Shown here: piece by piece, positions 39,100 to 48,158 of the stretch
How positions within the stretch are numbered: position 1 is the first letter of the stretch
How the letters are laid out: each line of letters opens with the position of its first letter
From: Stakelama pacifica
GTDB taxonomy: Bacteria; Pseudomonadota; Alphaproteobacteria; Sphingomonadales; Sphingomonadaceae
Assembly: GCF_004361835.1 (NCBI RefSeq)
Contig: NZ_SNWD01000006.1
Coordinates: 124,001-188,000, forward strand
Length of the DNA: 64,000 nucleotides
Direction: 5' to 3'
The notes under the pieces: generated by a model
Seen by the model: only the letters and a program-made list of their open reading frames with translations
Told to the model about the DNA's origin: nothing
The model's database searches: none
Made by a program: the position numbers and the translations under genes

Positions 39100-40464
39100 T
39101 CAGCGGCGCAGCGACATCAGCACGCTCAGGCCGGGCCGCGCATCGTCCAGCCGGATGGTGCCGCCGTGCAGCGTCGCCACCGCCGCGACCAGCGACAGGC
39201 CCAGCCCCGATCCGCTTTCGGTACGCGCCGGATCAAGCCGCCCGAAACGCCGCAACGCTTCTTCGCGCCGGTCGGTGGGAATGCCGGGGCCGTTATCGGC
39301 GACGCTCAGCGTTACATGGTCGCGATTCGCTTTCGCGCTCAGCACGATCCGGGTTCCACCCTCAGCATAATGCAGCGCATTTTCGATCAGATTGCCGATC
39401 GCCTGACCGACCAGCTGCGGGTTGAGCGCGACCTTCGGTCCGGATGGCGCATCGACCGCCAGAACGAACCCGTCCTCCTCGGCAAGCGGGCCGTAAATTT
39501 CGGCAAGGTCGTGCAGCATCGCGGCGATATCGGTGTCGACAAGTTGCTCACGGCCCATCCCCGCCTCGGTCCGGCTGATCAGCAGCGCAGTCGACAGCAT
39601 GGCCAGCAGCGTGTCGGCTTCGCGCCCCGCGCTTTCCAGCGCCGCGCCCGCCCGTTCGTCATCGGTCGCTGCCGCCGCGCGCTCGATCACCGATTTCAGC
39701 CGGGTCACGGGGGAGCGGAAATCATGCGCCAGCCCGTCGGTCATCAGCCGCAATTCGGCCATCAGTCGCTCGATCTGGTCGAGCATCGCATTGATCGCCG
39801 CGCCCAGCTCGTCAAAGGCATCGCCGCTGCCATTGACGGCAATGCGGCTGGACAGCGCGCCGCGCCGGATCGCCACCGTGGTGTCGACGATATCGCCGAT
39901 TCGCGCCGACAGAATGCGCCCGAGGATCAGCGCGCCGATCAGTCCGAGCAAAGCGCCAAGTCCGACTGCGGCGGCAAAGGCCGCCTCGCGGATACGTCCC
40001 GGGTCCAGTTCGGTCTCGATGATCCGCCCGGTCATCAACCGCGATCCGTCGGGGAGCAGCGTCGCGCGCGCCACGATATGTTCGGGTCTGCCGTCCGCCT
40101 GACTCAGGGTCAGTTTGCGCCACGGCGTCTCGGCGGGGAGGGGGAGTGGCCAGCTGTCAAGATTGCCCGCAATCCGCGAGCCGTCCGGCCCGATCAGCAA
40201 CAATATGGCCAGATTGCCGCGCCGCGCCGCCGCCCGCGAATCAACCGATTCCTTCAGCATCGAAAGCCCGCCCCGGCGATAGCTTTCGATCAGATCGCCG
40301 CTCAGCTCCTCCACCCATTCGCGCTGATAGGATTGCAGCGCGCGTTCGGTTTTATGCTGTACGAACAACAGAATGCCGACGGTCAGCAGCAGTTGCGACA
40401 GAAACGCGGCAAAGACGAACTGAACCGTGATCGACCGCGCCCGGCGGCGAAGCGCGCCGGCCAT
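39100..40464 (-). CDS. Sensor histidine kinase
   Basis: The 454-residue membrane kinase has two transmembrane helices (about 13-35 and 163-185) around a periplasmic sensor region, a HAMP domain (about 186-240), the dimerisation H-box GLAHDFRSPVTRLKS (phospho-His about 248) and a GHKL ATPase domain with NLIENALHYAEGG (N), DNGPGIPTD (G1) and SGSGLGLSLVAAV (G2). It belongs to the EnvZ/QseC-like class. Its start lies directly after the stop of the response regulator, so both are one unit. The signal is not predictable; the divergent neighbour is an envelope polysaccharide protein. Confidence 0.92.
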   Translation of the reverse strand: MAGALRRRARSITVQFVFAAFLSQLLLTVGILLFVQHKTERALQSYQREWVEELSGDLIESYRRGGLSMLKESVDSRAAARRGNLAILLLIGPDGSRIAGNLDSWPLPLPAETPWRKLTLSQADGRPEHIVARATLLPDGSRLMTGRIIETELDPGRIREAAFAAAVGLGALLGLIGALILGRILSARIGDIVDTTVAIRRGALSSRIAVNGSGDAFDELGAAINAMLDQIERLMAELRLMTDGLAHDFRSPVTRLKSVIERAAAATDDERAGAALESAGREADTLLAMLSTALLISRTEAGMGREQLVDTDIAAMLHDLAEIYGPLAEEDGFVLAVDAPSGPKVALNPQLVGQAIGNLIENALHYAEGGTRIVLSAKANRDHVTLSVADNGPGIPTDRREEALRRFGRLDPARTESGSGLGLSLVAAVATLHGGTIRLDDARPGLSVLMSLRR

Positions 40465-41151
40465 CTATTCGCTCGTGCCCAGCCGATAGCCGGCTCCGCG
40501 CACCGTATGGAGCAGCGGCGGGTCGAACCCGTCGTCCAGCTTGCGCCGCAACCGGCTGATATGCACGTCGATGACGTTGGTGCCGGGGTCGAAATGATAA
40601 TCCCACACCCCTTCCAGCAACATGGTGCGGCTGACCACCTGACCGGCATGGCGCAGGAGATATTCGAGCAGGCGGAATTCGCGCGGTTGCAGCTCGACCA
40701 GCTGCCCTGCGCGCCGCACCTGACGCGACAGCAGGTTCATGTGAAGATCGGCGCATTGCAGCTCGGTCACCTGCGCAGTCCCGCTTCCCGGACGGCGCAG
40801 CAACAGCCGCAACCGGGCGAGCAGCTCGGCAAAGGCAAAGGGTTTGACCAGATAATCGTCGGCCCCGCCGGTCAGCCCGGCGACGCGGTCATCAGGCGTG
40901 CCCAGCGCCGACAGGATGATGACCGGCGTTTCGATTCCTGCGGCCCTGAGCGCGGCGAGCACCGCCATACCGTCCATCGCGGGCAGCATCCGGTCGAGAA
41001 TGACGGCGTCATAGCTGCCGTCGCTGGCATGGAAGAATCCGTCGCGGCCATTATCGGCGCGCTCGATAGTGAAGCCCTCCTCGCCCAGCCCTCTGGCGAT
41101 ATAATCGGCCGTCTGTCGGTCATCCTCGACCAGCAAAATCCTTTGGCCCAT
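40465..41151 (-). CDS. OmpR/PhoB family response regulator
   Basis: The 228-residue protein comprises a receiver domain (about 1-115: ILLVEDD, phosphoacceptor in VILDRMLPAMDG, switch Lys in DYLVKPF) and a winged-helix effector domain (LQPREFRLLEYLLRHAGQVV, ending VRGAGYRLG). ATG 41151 gives MGQRILLVEDD; the longer frame to 41226 is not conserved-looking. It is the partner of the adjacent kinase. The 155-bp gap to the divergent GH18/NodB/GT2 gene could hold its own operator, but no direct repeat was recognised. Confidence 0.92.
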   Translation of the reverse strand: MGQRILLVEDDRQTADYIARGLGEEGFTIERADNGRDGFFHASDGSYDAVILDRMLPAMDGMAVLAALRAAGIETPVIILSALGTPDDRVAGLTGGADDYLVKPFAFAELLARLRLLLRRPGSGTAQVTELQCADLHMNLLSRQVRRAGQLVELQPREFRLLEYLLRHAGQVVSRTMLLEGVWDYHFDPGTNVIDVHISRLRRKLDDGFDPPLLHTVRGAGYRLGTSE

Positions 41152-41306
41152 GCGCGATCCTTTTGCCTTCGCTCCTGCTTTAGCGTCATGGAGGGCTACA
41201 TGACCATTTCTTAATCCACCCGTCACCGCGCGGCACGGGGGGCGGGGTTAGGGCGAACATAACTGCCGGTTTCATGCCGTCGGTGTTGATGGATTTTGCC
41301 CGGCCG

Positions 41307-44300
41307 ATGTCAAAGCCCGTTTTTTTCGATGCCAGCGGAAAGCGCCGTCGCTGGTCCGGCCGCTTCTTCCTGCTCGGCTGGATCGTAATAGCGGTGGGGA
41401 TCGCGATATTCGCGCTGACGCTGGTCGATCTGCCGACGCATGGCGACCTGCCGCTCAATTTCGAAATGCCGCGTGCCGCCCCGCTGCGCACCCAGATCGC
41501 GGCGATCGGCCACCGGCTACGGTCGGATGCCCGCCGCGCCACCGCATGGCTGCCGCATCGCCATTCGGCAGCGAAGGGCGCGCCGGTCACGCTCGGCTTC
41601 TACGTCCCCTGGGACGAAACCAGTGCGACGTCGCTGCGCGAGCATATCGGATCGCTCGACTGGGTGGCACCGGCGCTGATGCAGGTCACCCGGCCCGACC
41701 ATGCGCTGGAACGGATCGACGATCCGCGCTTCGATCGTATTCTGCACGCCGCGCTATCCCGACCCAAGGTGCTTCCCGTGGTGCAGAATGTCGCAAAGGA
41801 TCAATGGGAGACGGTGCAGACCGCGCGGCTGCTCGCCGATCCGAAGGCAAGCGACACGCTTGCCCACGCCATTGCCGACAGCGTGATGAGTCATGGCGAT
41901 GCCGGAATCGTCTTCGACTTCGAATCGCTGCAACCGCGGCAGATACCGCAATATCGCGCCCTGATCGAAAAGGTGCATCGGCTGTTCCGCAAAAAGGGAC
42001 TGATCGTCGCGGTCACGCTTCCCGCCGAGGATGCCGCATGGAGTCCGGCTGCCTTTGCCCGGATCAGCGACCGGCTGATCCTGATGGATTATGATTATCA
42101 CTGGCAGGGCGGTCAGAGCGGTCCGATCGCGCCGCAGCCCTGGTTCATCAACGTGCTGCGCAACACGCTGCGCAGCGTTCCGCCCGAAAAGGTCATCGTG
42201 GCGATCGGCAATTACGCCTATGACTGGCACGGCAATGTCGCCGATGCGTTGTCGGTCGAGGAAGCGTGGCAGACCGCCGGCGAAAGCGGGGCGAAAATCA
42301 GCTTCGACCCCCAATCGGGCAATGCCGCGTTCGGCTATGACGAAAATGGCGAGCATCACGACGTCTGGATGCTCGATGCCGTCTCCGCCTGGAACGAGCT
42401 GCGCGCCAGCGAGGCGCTGGGCGCAGGCGGCGTCGCATTGTGGCGGCTCGGCGGTGAAGATCCCGGCTTCTGGCCCGCGCTTCGCGACTATCGCACCAGC
42501 AGCCTGCCCGACCTCACCACCATTACCCAGACGTCGAATGTCAGCGTCGAGGGCACGGGCGAAATTCTGCGCATCACCGCGACTCCGCGCCCCGGCACGC
42601 GGCAGGTGATGTTCGACCCCGCGCATATCGCGGTGGGAGAGCGCTATATCACGCTTCCCACACCCTATGTCGTGCGCCGTACCGGCGCGCGCGATCATGA
42701 GGTCGCGCTGACCTTCGACGACGGGCCGGACGGCGACTGGACGCCAAAAATTCTCAGCATTCTCGAACATTACCACGTTCCCGGCACCTTTTTCGTGATC
42801 GGCGAAAATGCGCTGGAACATCCGCAATTGCTGCGCCGGATCGTCGCTGATGGCGATGAGATCGGCAACCACACCTATACCCATCCAAATCTCGCCAATG
42901 TCGGGCCGCGCGCATCGATGTTCGAGCTCAATGCGACGCAGCGGCTGATCGAGGCCTATACCGGGCGCAGCACAAGGCTGTTTCGCGCGCCCTATTTCGG
43001 GGACGCAGAGCCGACGACCGCCGATGAAATCGGCCCTGCGCTCCAGGCACAGCAGCGCGGCTATACCGAGATCGGGCTGCATGCGGATCCCGATGACTGG
43101 AAGCGTCCCGGCGCCGACGCCATCGTCGCGCGCACCATCGCGGCAGTAGAATCGGCGACGCCAGACAAATCGGAGAATATCATCCTGCTGCATGACGGCG
43201 GCGGCGATCGGTCGCAAACGGTGGCGGCATTGCCGCGTATCATCACCACGCTGGAGGCAAGGGGCTATCGCTTCGTGCCGGTATCCTCGCTAGCCGGACT
43301 GACGCGCGAAGCCGCGATGCCGCCGGTCGGCGGGGACGATCTGCTCGCAGTGCGTGCCGATGTTGCGCTGTTTGCGATCATGGCGGGGCTGACCTGGCTG
43401 CTCAAATGGATGTTTTTCATCGCGATCACGCTCGGCATCGCACGCGCGGTGGCGATGGCGGTACTCGCGCTGATCGAGCGTCGTCGTCGGGGGGCGCCGC
43501 CTGAGCCCTATACGCCGAGCGTTTCGGTCGTCATCCCCGCCTTTAACGAAGCGCAGGTGATTGAGGCATCGGTGCGCCGGGTACTCGGCAGCGACTATCC
43601 GGGGCTGAGCGTGATCGTCGCCGATGACGGATCGAGCGACGGCACGAGCGAGATCGTAGCGCGCGCCTTTGGCGATGACGATCGGGTGACGCTGCTGACG
43701 CTGGAAAATGGCGGCAAGGCGCGTGCGCTCAACCGCGCGCTGGCGATCAGTGGGGGAGAGATCGTCATCGCGCTCGATGCCGATACCCAGTTCGAACCCG
43801 AAACCATCGCTCGGCTGGCGCGCTGGTTCGCTGATCCCGCAATCGGCGCGGTCGCGGGCAATGCAAAGGTCGGCAATCGGGTCAATCTCGTTACCCGCTG
43901 GCAGGCGGTCGAATATGTCACCGCGCAAAATCTGGAGCGCCGCGCGCTGGCGGGCTTCGATGCGATCACCGTGGTCCCCGGCGCGGTCGGCGCATGGCGC
44001 CGCGCAGCGATCGAAGCGGCGGGCGGCTATCCCGAGGATACGCTGGCCGAGGATCAGGACCTGACCATCGCGATTCAGCGGCTCGGCTGGCGCGTCGATT
44101 ATGATCCCGATGCCATCGCCTGGACCGAAGCGCCGCACAATTTCCGATCGCTCGCCAAGCAGCGCTATCGCTGGGCGTTCGGCACGCTGCAATGCCTGTG
44201 GAAGCATCGCGCCGTCATCCGGACACGCAAACCCGCAGGACTCGCGCTCATCGGTATGCCGCAGGCCTGGCTGTTCCAGATCGGGTTCGCCGCGATTTCA

Positions 44301-44660
44301 CCGCTGATCGACCTCGCCCTGCTCCTGTCGATCGCGGGAACCGCGCTTCGCGTGCATCAGCATGGCTGGGCGCAGACCCAGACTGATGTGCTGCGCATCG
44401 GCATATATTGGGCGGCGTTCATCACCGTCGACCTTGTCTGCGGCTGGACCGCCTATCGGCTGGACGGAAGAGAGCGCCGCTTTCCCGCCCTGCTGCTGAT
44501 CGCGCAGCGCTTCGTCTATCGCCAGATCATGTATTGGGTGGTGCTGCGCGCGCTGCGCTCCGCACTCGCCGGCTGGGGCGTCGGCTGGGGCAAGCTGGAG
44601 CGCAAGGGCACGGTGAGTGCACCCGCCGGGCCGGCCGATTCCACCATGACCGATTGTTAA
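41307..44660 (+). CDS. Three-domain membrane protein: GH18-like, NodB deacetylase and GT2 glycosyltransferase
   Basis: This fusion is about 1117 residues. After an N-terminal membrane helix come a GH18/YaaH-like barrel (about 90-415, containing IVFDFESLQPRQ and LILMDYDYHW), a NodB polysaccharide deacetylase (about 460-670; ALTFDDGPDG with Asp471, GNHTYTHPNL) and a GT2 synthase (about 735-960; VVIPAFNEAQV, DADTQ, EDQDL, QRYRW 952-956), with helices between the last two and at the C-terminus. Such proteins probably make, deacetylate and trim a beta-linked N-acetylglucosamine-type polysaccharide in one polypeptide. ATGs at 41274 and 41289 are possible earlier starts; MSKPVFFDASGKRRRW resembles the family start. 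Confidence 0.85.
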   Translation: MSKPVFFDASGKRRRWSGRFFLLGWIVIAVGIAIFALTLVDLPTHGDLPLNFEMPRAAPLRTQIAAIGHRLRSDARRATAWLPHRHSAAKGAPVTLGFYVPWDETSATSLREHIGSLDWVAPALMQVTRPDHALERIDDPRFDRILHAALSRPKVLPVVQNVAKDQWETVQTARLLADPKASDTLAHAIADSVMSHGDAGIVFDFESLQPRQIPQYRALIEKVHRLFRKKGLIVAVTLPAEDAAWSPAAFARISDRLILMDYDYHWQGGQSGPIAPQPWFINVLRNTLRSVPPEKVIVAIGNYAYDWHGNVADALSVEEAWQTAGESGAKISFDPQSGNAAFGYDENGEHHDVWMLDAVSAWNELRASEALGAGGVALWRLGGEDPGFWPALRDYRTSSLPDLTTITQTSNVSVEGTGEILRITATPRPGTRQVMFDPAHIAVGERYITLPTPYVVRRTGARDHEVALTFDDGPDGDWTPKILSILEHYHVPGTFFVIGENALEHPQLLRRIVADGDEIGNHTYTHPNLANVGPRASMFELNATQRLIEAYTGRSTRLFRAPYFGDAEPTTADEIGPALQAQQRGYTEIGLHADPDDWKRPGADAIVARTIAAVESATPDKSENIILLHDGGGDRSQTVAALPRIITTLEARGYRFVPVSSLAGLTREAAMPPVGGDDLLAVRADVALFAIMAGLTWLLKWMFFIAITLGIARAVAMAVLALIERRRRGAPPEPYTPSVSVVIPAFNEAQVIEASVRRVLGSDYPGLSVIVADDGSSDGTSEIVARAFGDDDRVTLLTLENGGKARALNRALAISGGEIVIALDADTQFEPETIARLARWFADPAIGAVAGNAKVGNRVNLVTRWQAVEYVTAQNLERRALAGFDAITVVPGAVGAWRRAAIEAAGGYPEDTLAEDQDLTIAIQRLGWRVDYDPDAIAWTEAPHNFRSLAKQRYRWAFGTLQCLWKHRAVIRTRKPAGLALIGMPQAWLFQIGFAAISPLIDLALLLSIAGTALRVHQHGWAQTQTDVLRIGIYWAAFITVDLVCGWTAYRLDGRERRFPALLLIAQRFVYRQIMYWVVLRALRSALAGWGVGWGKLERKGTVSAPAGPADSTMTDC

Positions 44661-44706
44661 TCCGCTTCCCATCGGGCCGAAACGATCCCGCATTTAGGTA
44701 GGTGTC

Positions 44707-45465
44707 ATGAAAGCAAAACTTCCCCCCCGTTCGCGCCGTATCGCCATTATCCTCGGCGGATCGCTCGTCCTGGCGCTCCTGCTTGGCGGCACCGCGCTTT
44801 TGTGGGTGGCCGGATATTTCGACCGCGATCCGGTGCATATCTATGGCAATCCGGCAGACGGGTCGCCGGTGGCAGCGGTGTATTTTTCCGGCGATATGGG
44901 GCTGCATCTCGGCATCGGCAGCGATGTGGTGCCGGAGCTTGCCGCGCATGGCATGCCGGTTGTCGGCGTCAGCACCCCGGCGATTTTCGGCCATCGCCGC
45001 GATCGGGCCTTTGTCGACGATCTGGTGGCGGACGCGGTGCGCGACACGCTGAGCCGTACGCACGCGAAAAAGGTGGTGTTGGTCGGTCAGTCTTATGGAT
45101 CGGATATCCTCGCCGCCGGTGCTCCCGCGCTTCCCGACGATCTGCGTTCGAAGGTCGCGGCGCTGGTGCTGGTAGTGCCGGGGCGTACGGGCTATTTCCG
45201 TGCCGATCCCACCGGGCTGCACTATCGCGGCACGCCCGATTCTGTTCCCGCCAAATCGCTGGAGGCGGCGCGCTGGGCCGATATCGTCTGCATCTATGGC
45301 GCGCGCGAACATGACAGCCTGTGCCCTCAGCTGCTGGGTTCGAAAGCGACGGTGATCGAACTGCCCGGCGGCCATTTTCTGAAGGGCGACTCGACACGGC
45401 TGACCAGCGCGATCTTCACTGCGATCGGTCCGGCGATAGCGTCCGTCCAGAAGTCACATTCGTGA
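44707..45465 (+). CDS. AcvB/VirJ family alpha/beta hydrolase
   Basis: The 252-residue protein has one N-terminal membrane helix or uncleaved signal (about 11-36) and a VirJ-like alpha/beta-hydrolase: VAAVYFSGDMGLHLGIGSDV, the nucleophile elbow VGQSYGSD, VLVVPGRTGYF and a late LPGGHFLKGD with the presumed catalytic His. In Agrobacterium and rhizobia AcvB/AtvA is encoded with the lysyl-phosphatidylglycerol synthase LpiA and hydrolyses that lipid in the periplasm. Here mprF follows 28 bp downstream, supporting that role. It carries one VirJ domain, unlike the longer two-domain AcvB. Confidence 0.85.
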   Translation: MKAKLPPRSRRIAIILGGSLVLALLLGGTALLWVAGYFDRDPVHIYGNPADGSPVAAVYFSGDMGLHLGIGSDVVPELAAHGMPVVGVSTPAIFGHRRDRAFVDDLVADAVRDTLSRTHAKKVVLVGQSYGSDILAAGAPALPDDLRSKVAALVLVVPGRTGYFRADPTGLHYRGTPDSVPAKSLEAARWADIVCIYGAREHDSLCPQLLGSKATVIELPGGHFLKGDSTRLTSAIFTAIGPAIASVQKSHS

Positions 45466-45493
45466 TCCATGGTACGAATCTGAGGAACACGAT

Positions 45494-48079
45494 ATGCACC
45501 GAACGGCGGACAGGGCGATGAAGCGGCGTTTCGATCAGACCGCGATCCTTGCATGGGTGGAGCGGCATCGCCGGAAACTGACCGTGGCGGCAATCCTGCT
45601 GATCGCCGCGCTGGGGTTTGCAGCGCTGCACAACGTTCTCGCCGAAGTGCATCTGAAACAGGTGCGCGGTGCGCTGCATGAAATTCCCGTCAGCCGGATG
45701 GTTCTGGCGCTCGGCCTGACGGCGGTGAGCTATTTCGCGCTTACCTTTTACGATCTTTTCGCGCTGCGGGCGATCGGTTCGCCCATTCGCTGGCGCACTG
45801 CGGCGCTTGCCTCGTTCACCAGCTATACGATCAGCCATAATCTGGGCCTGTCGCTGCTGACCGGCGGTTCGGCCCGTTACCGTGTCTATGCCGCTGCCGG
45901 GCTCGATCTCGGCGAAGTCGCGCAGGTCAGCCTGATCGCGTCGGCAACGTTCTGGGGCGGCATCTTCGTCGTCGCCGCGCTCGCGCTGCTGCTCGATGCC
46001 GCTCCGATCCCGTTGGGGCCGGTGACGCTCTCGCCCCTCATCCAGCATCTGGCGGGCGGGCTGGTGATTGCGCTCCTCCTGACGGTTTTTGCGATGCGGA
46101 TGCGCGGCGTGTCGCGGATCGGATGGGGCAGGTTCAGCCTGCCGATCCCCCGTCCGGCATTGATGAGCGCGCAGATCGGCATTGCCTCGATCGATCTCCT
46201 CGCGGCATCGGCGGCTTTGTTCGTGCTCGTCCCCGGCGCGACGCCGCAGACGTTCGGCGCGTTCTTTCTTGCCTATGCGCTGGCACTGCTTGCGGCGCTG
46301 ATCACGCATGTGCCGGGCGGAATCGGCATTTTCGAAACCGTCATTCTGGCGACCGTGCCGCAGGGCCGCAGCGAAGTCTTCGCCGCATTGCTCCTGTATC
46401 GCATCATCTATTATCTGCTGCCGCTGCTGATCGCGGCGGTGATCGTAGCAGTGGGCGAGGCACGCCGGCTGCGCCGCCATATCGTGCGCGGCGTTTCGGT
46501 CGCGGACAAGGTGGGGCAGGCGCTCGCGCCCTCCTTATTGGCGTTGCTGGTGTTCGGCGGCGGGCTGGTGCTGCTGGTTTCGGGCGCGCTCCCTGCGGTG
46601 CATTCGCGCCTGTCGATGCTGCGCCATATCCTGCCGCTACCCTTTATCGACGGATCGCATTTCCTTGCCAGTCTGGTCGGCACCGCGCTGCTGCTGGTCG
46701 CCCCCGCGATCAATGCGCGCATCCGTAACGGCTTTTACGTCGCGCGGCTGCTGCTGATCGGGGGGATGGTCTTCTCGCTTCTGAAGGGCGTCGATTATGA
46801 AGAGGCGATCGTCCTGGGCATCATCGCCGCATTGCTGCAGTATTGCCGCCCCGCTTTCTATCGCCGGGCGGGCGTGCTCGACGCGCCATTGCTGCGCGCA
46901 TGGCTGCTGGCGGCGGGGCTGGCCGTCGTGCTCAGCATCTGGTCGGGCATGTTCGCCTATAAGCATGTCGCCTATAGCGACGATCTGTGGTGGGCGTTCG
47001 CATGGAAGGGCAATGCGCCGCGCTTTTTGCGGGCGAGCCTCGGCGCCACGGTCCTGCTGGTCGGGGTGGCATGGTGGCGGCTGATCTGGGCGCCGGTGCG
47101 TCCGATCGGGGCAACCGAGCTTCCGGGCGACGTTGCCGAAGCGGCGTTTGCCGCCGCCGATCGCACCGATGCTGCGCTCGCTTATACCGGCGACAAGCAA
47201 TTTCTGATCTCCGCCTCGGGCGATGCGTTCCTGATGTACCAGCTGCGCGGACGGACCTGGGTAGTGATGGGCGATCCGGTCGGGCCGATGGCGGCATGGC
47301 CCGAACTGGTATGGCGAATCCGCGGCGATTGCGACCGGGCGCATGGCCGGCTGTGCTTCTATCAGGCGAGCGAGGATCTGCTGCCGCTGCTGATCGAGAT
47401 CGGGTTGCAGATCATGAAATATGGCGAGGAGGCGCATGTCGATCTCGCTTCCTTTTCGCTTCAGGGCCCGGCGGCGAAGCAGTTTCGCGCTGCATTGCGG
47501 CGGGGCGAGAGCCTCGGCATCGAATTTTCGGTTATTCCTGCCGCCGATCTTCCGGCGATCGGGCCGGAGTTGCAGGCGGTTTCCGACGCCTGGCTGCAGA
47601 GCAAAGCGGGCGCGGAAAAGCATTTCAGCATCGGCCATTTCTCGCCCGAATATCTTGCGCATTTTGACATGGCGGTACTGCGTATGAACGGCCGGATCAT
47701 TGCCTTTGCCAATCTATGGGCGACCGCAAACCGCTCGGAGCTGTCGGTCGATCTGATGCGGCATTTCCCCGATACGCCGAACGGCACCATGGACCTGTTG
47801 TTCGTGAAGCTGATCCAATGGGGCATCGAACAGGGCTATCAACGATTCAATCTGGGCATGGCGCCGCTATCGGGCCTGACAGGGCGCAAGCTGGCGCCGC
47901 TTTGGTCGCGGATCGGGCATGCGATCTATGGCCATGCAGAGGCGCTCTACGGCTTTTCGGGGCTTCGCCATTACAAGGAGAAGTTCCGCCCCAACTGGGT
48001 CCCGCGCTATATCGCGACACCGCCGGGCCTCGGTTCTCCGCGCGCTCTGGTCGACCTGATGGCGCTCATCGGCGACTGA
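45494..48079 (+). CDS. mprF: Bifunctional phosphatidylglycerol lysyltransferase/flippase MprF
   Basis: MprF (LpiA) transfers an amino acid, usually lysine from Lys-tRNA, to phosphatidylglycerol and flips the product outward, lowering surface charge and protecting against cationic peptides and acid. The 861-residue protein has an N-terminal multi-helix flippase (about 25-540; AYALALLAALITHVPGGIGI) and a C-terminal DUF2156 synthase domain (about 560-850; GDPVGPMAAWPELVWR, GTMDLLFVKLIQWGIEQGYQ, LSGLTGRKLAPLW). GAGGAA precedes ATG 45494. It forms a unit with the upstream AcvB/VirJ-like hydrolase. Confidence 0.93.
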   Translation: MHRTADRAMKRRFDQTAILAWVERHRRKLTVAAILLIAALGFAALHNVLAEVHLKQVRGALHEIPVSRMVLALGLTAVSYFALTFYDLFALRAIGSPIRWRTAALASFTSYTISHNLGLSLLTGGSARYRVYAAAGLDLGEVAQVSLIASATFWGGIFVVAALALLLDAAPIPLGPVTLSPLIQHLAGGLVIALLLTVFAMRMRGVSRIGWGRFSLPIPRPALMSAQIGIASIDLLAASAALFVLVPGATPQTFGAFFLAYALALLAALITHVPGGIGIFETVILATVPQGRSEVFAALLLYRIIYYLLPLLIAAVIVAVGEARRLRRHIVRGVSVADKVGQALAPSLLALLVFGGGLVLLVSGALPAVHSRLSMLRHILPLPFIDGSHFLASLVGTALLLVAPAINARIRNGFYVARLLLIGGMVFSLLKGVDYEEAIVLGIIAALLQYCRPAFYRRAGVLDAPLLRAWLLAAGLAVVLSIWSGMFAYKHVAYSDDLWWAFAWKGNAPRFLRASLGATVLLVGVAWWRLIWAPVRPIGATELPGDVAEAAFAAADRTDAALAYTGDKQFLISASGDAFLMYQLRGRTWVVMGDPVGPMAAWPELVWRIRGDCDRAHGRLCFYQASEDLLPLLIEIGLQIMKYGEEAHVDLASFSLQGPAAKQFRAALRRGESLGIEFSVIPAADLPAIGPELQAVSDAWLQSKAGAEKHFSIGHFSPEYLAHFDMAVLRMNGRIIAFANLWATANRSELSVDLMRHFPDTPNGTMDLLFVKLIQWGIEQGYQRFNLGMAPLSGLTGRKLAPLWSRIGHAIYGHAEALYGFSGLRHYKEKFRPNWVPRYIATPPGLGSPRALVDLMALIGD

Positions 48080-48087
48080 CCGCACGG

Positions 48088-48158
48088 CCGCACTTTGCGA
48101 ATCTGCAATAGCGCAGGGAGGGGCGCGGCGTTTCTTGCCGCGCCCCTCCCAAGTGCGG
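48088..48158. terminator. Bidirectional hairpin between mprF and the GH35 gene
   Basis: GGGAGGGGCGCGGC (48116-48129) and GCCGCGCCCCTCCC (48137-48150) form a perfect 14-bp stem with a 7-base loop. An outer CCGCACTT / AAGTGCGG pair (48088-48095, 48151-48158) extends the fold. It separates two convergent genes. Confidence 0.8.

Noticed and set aside
38821..41214. 797-codon plus-strand frame across tRNA-Tyr and the two-component genes
   Set aside because: It reads through a tRNA and the antisense of a clear kinase/regulator pair.
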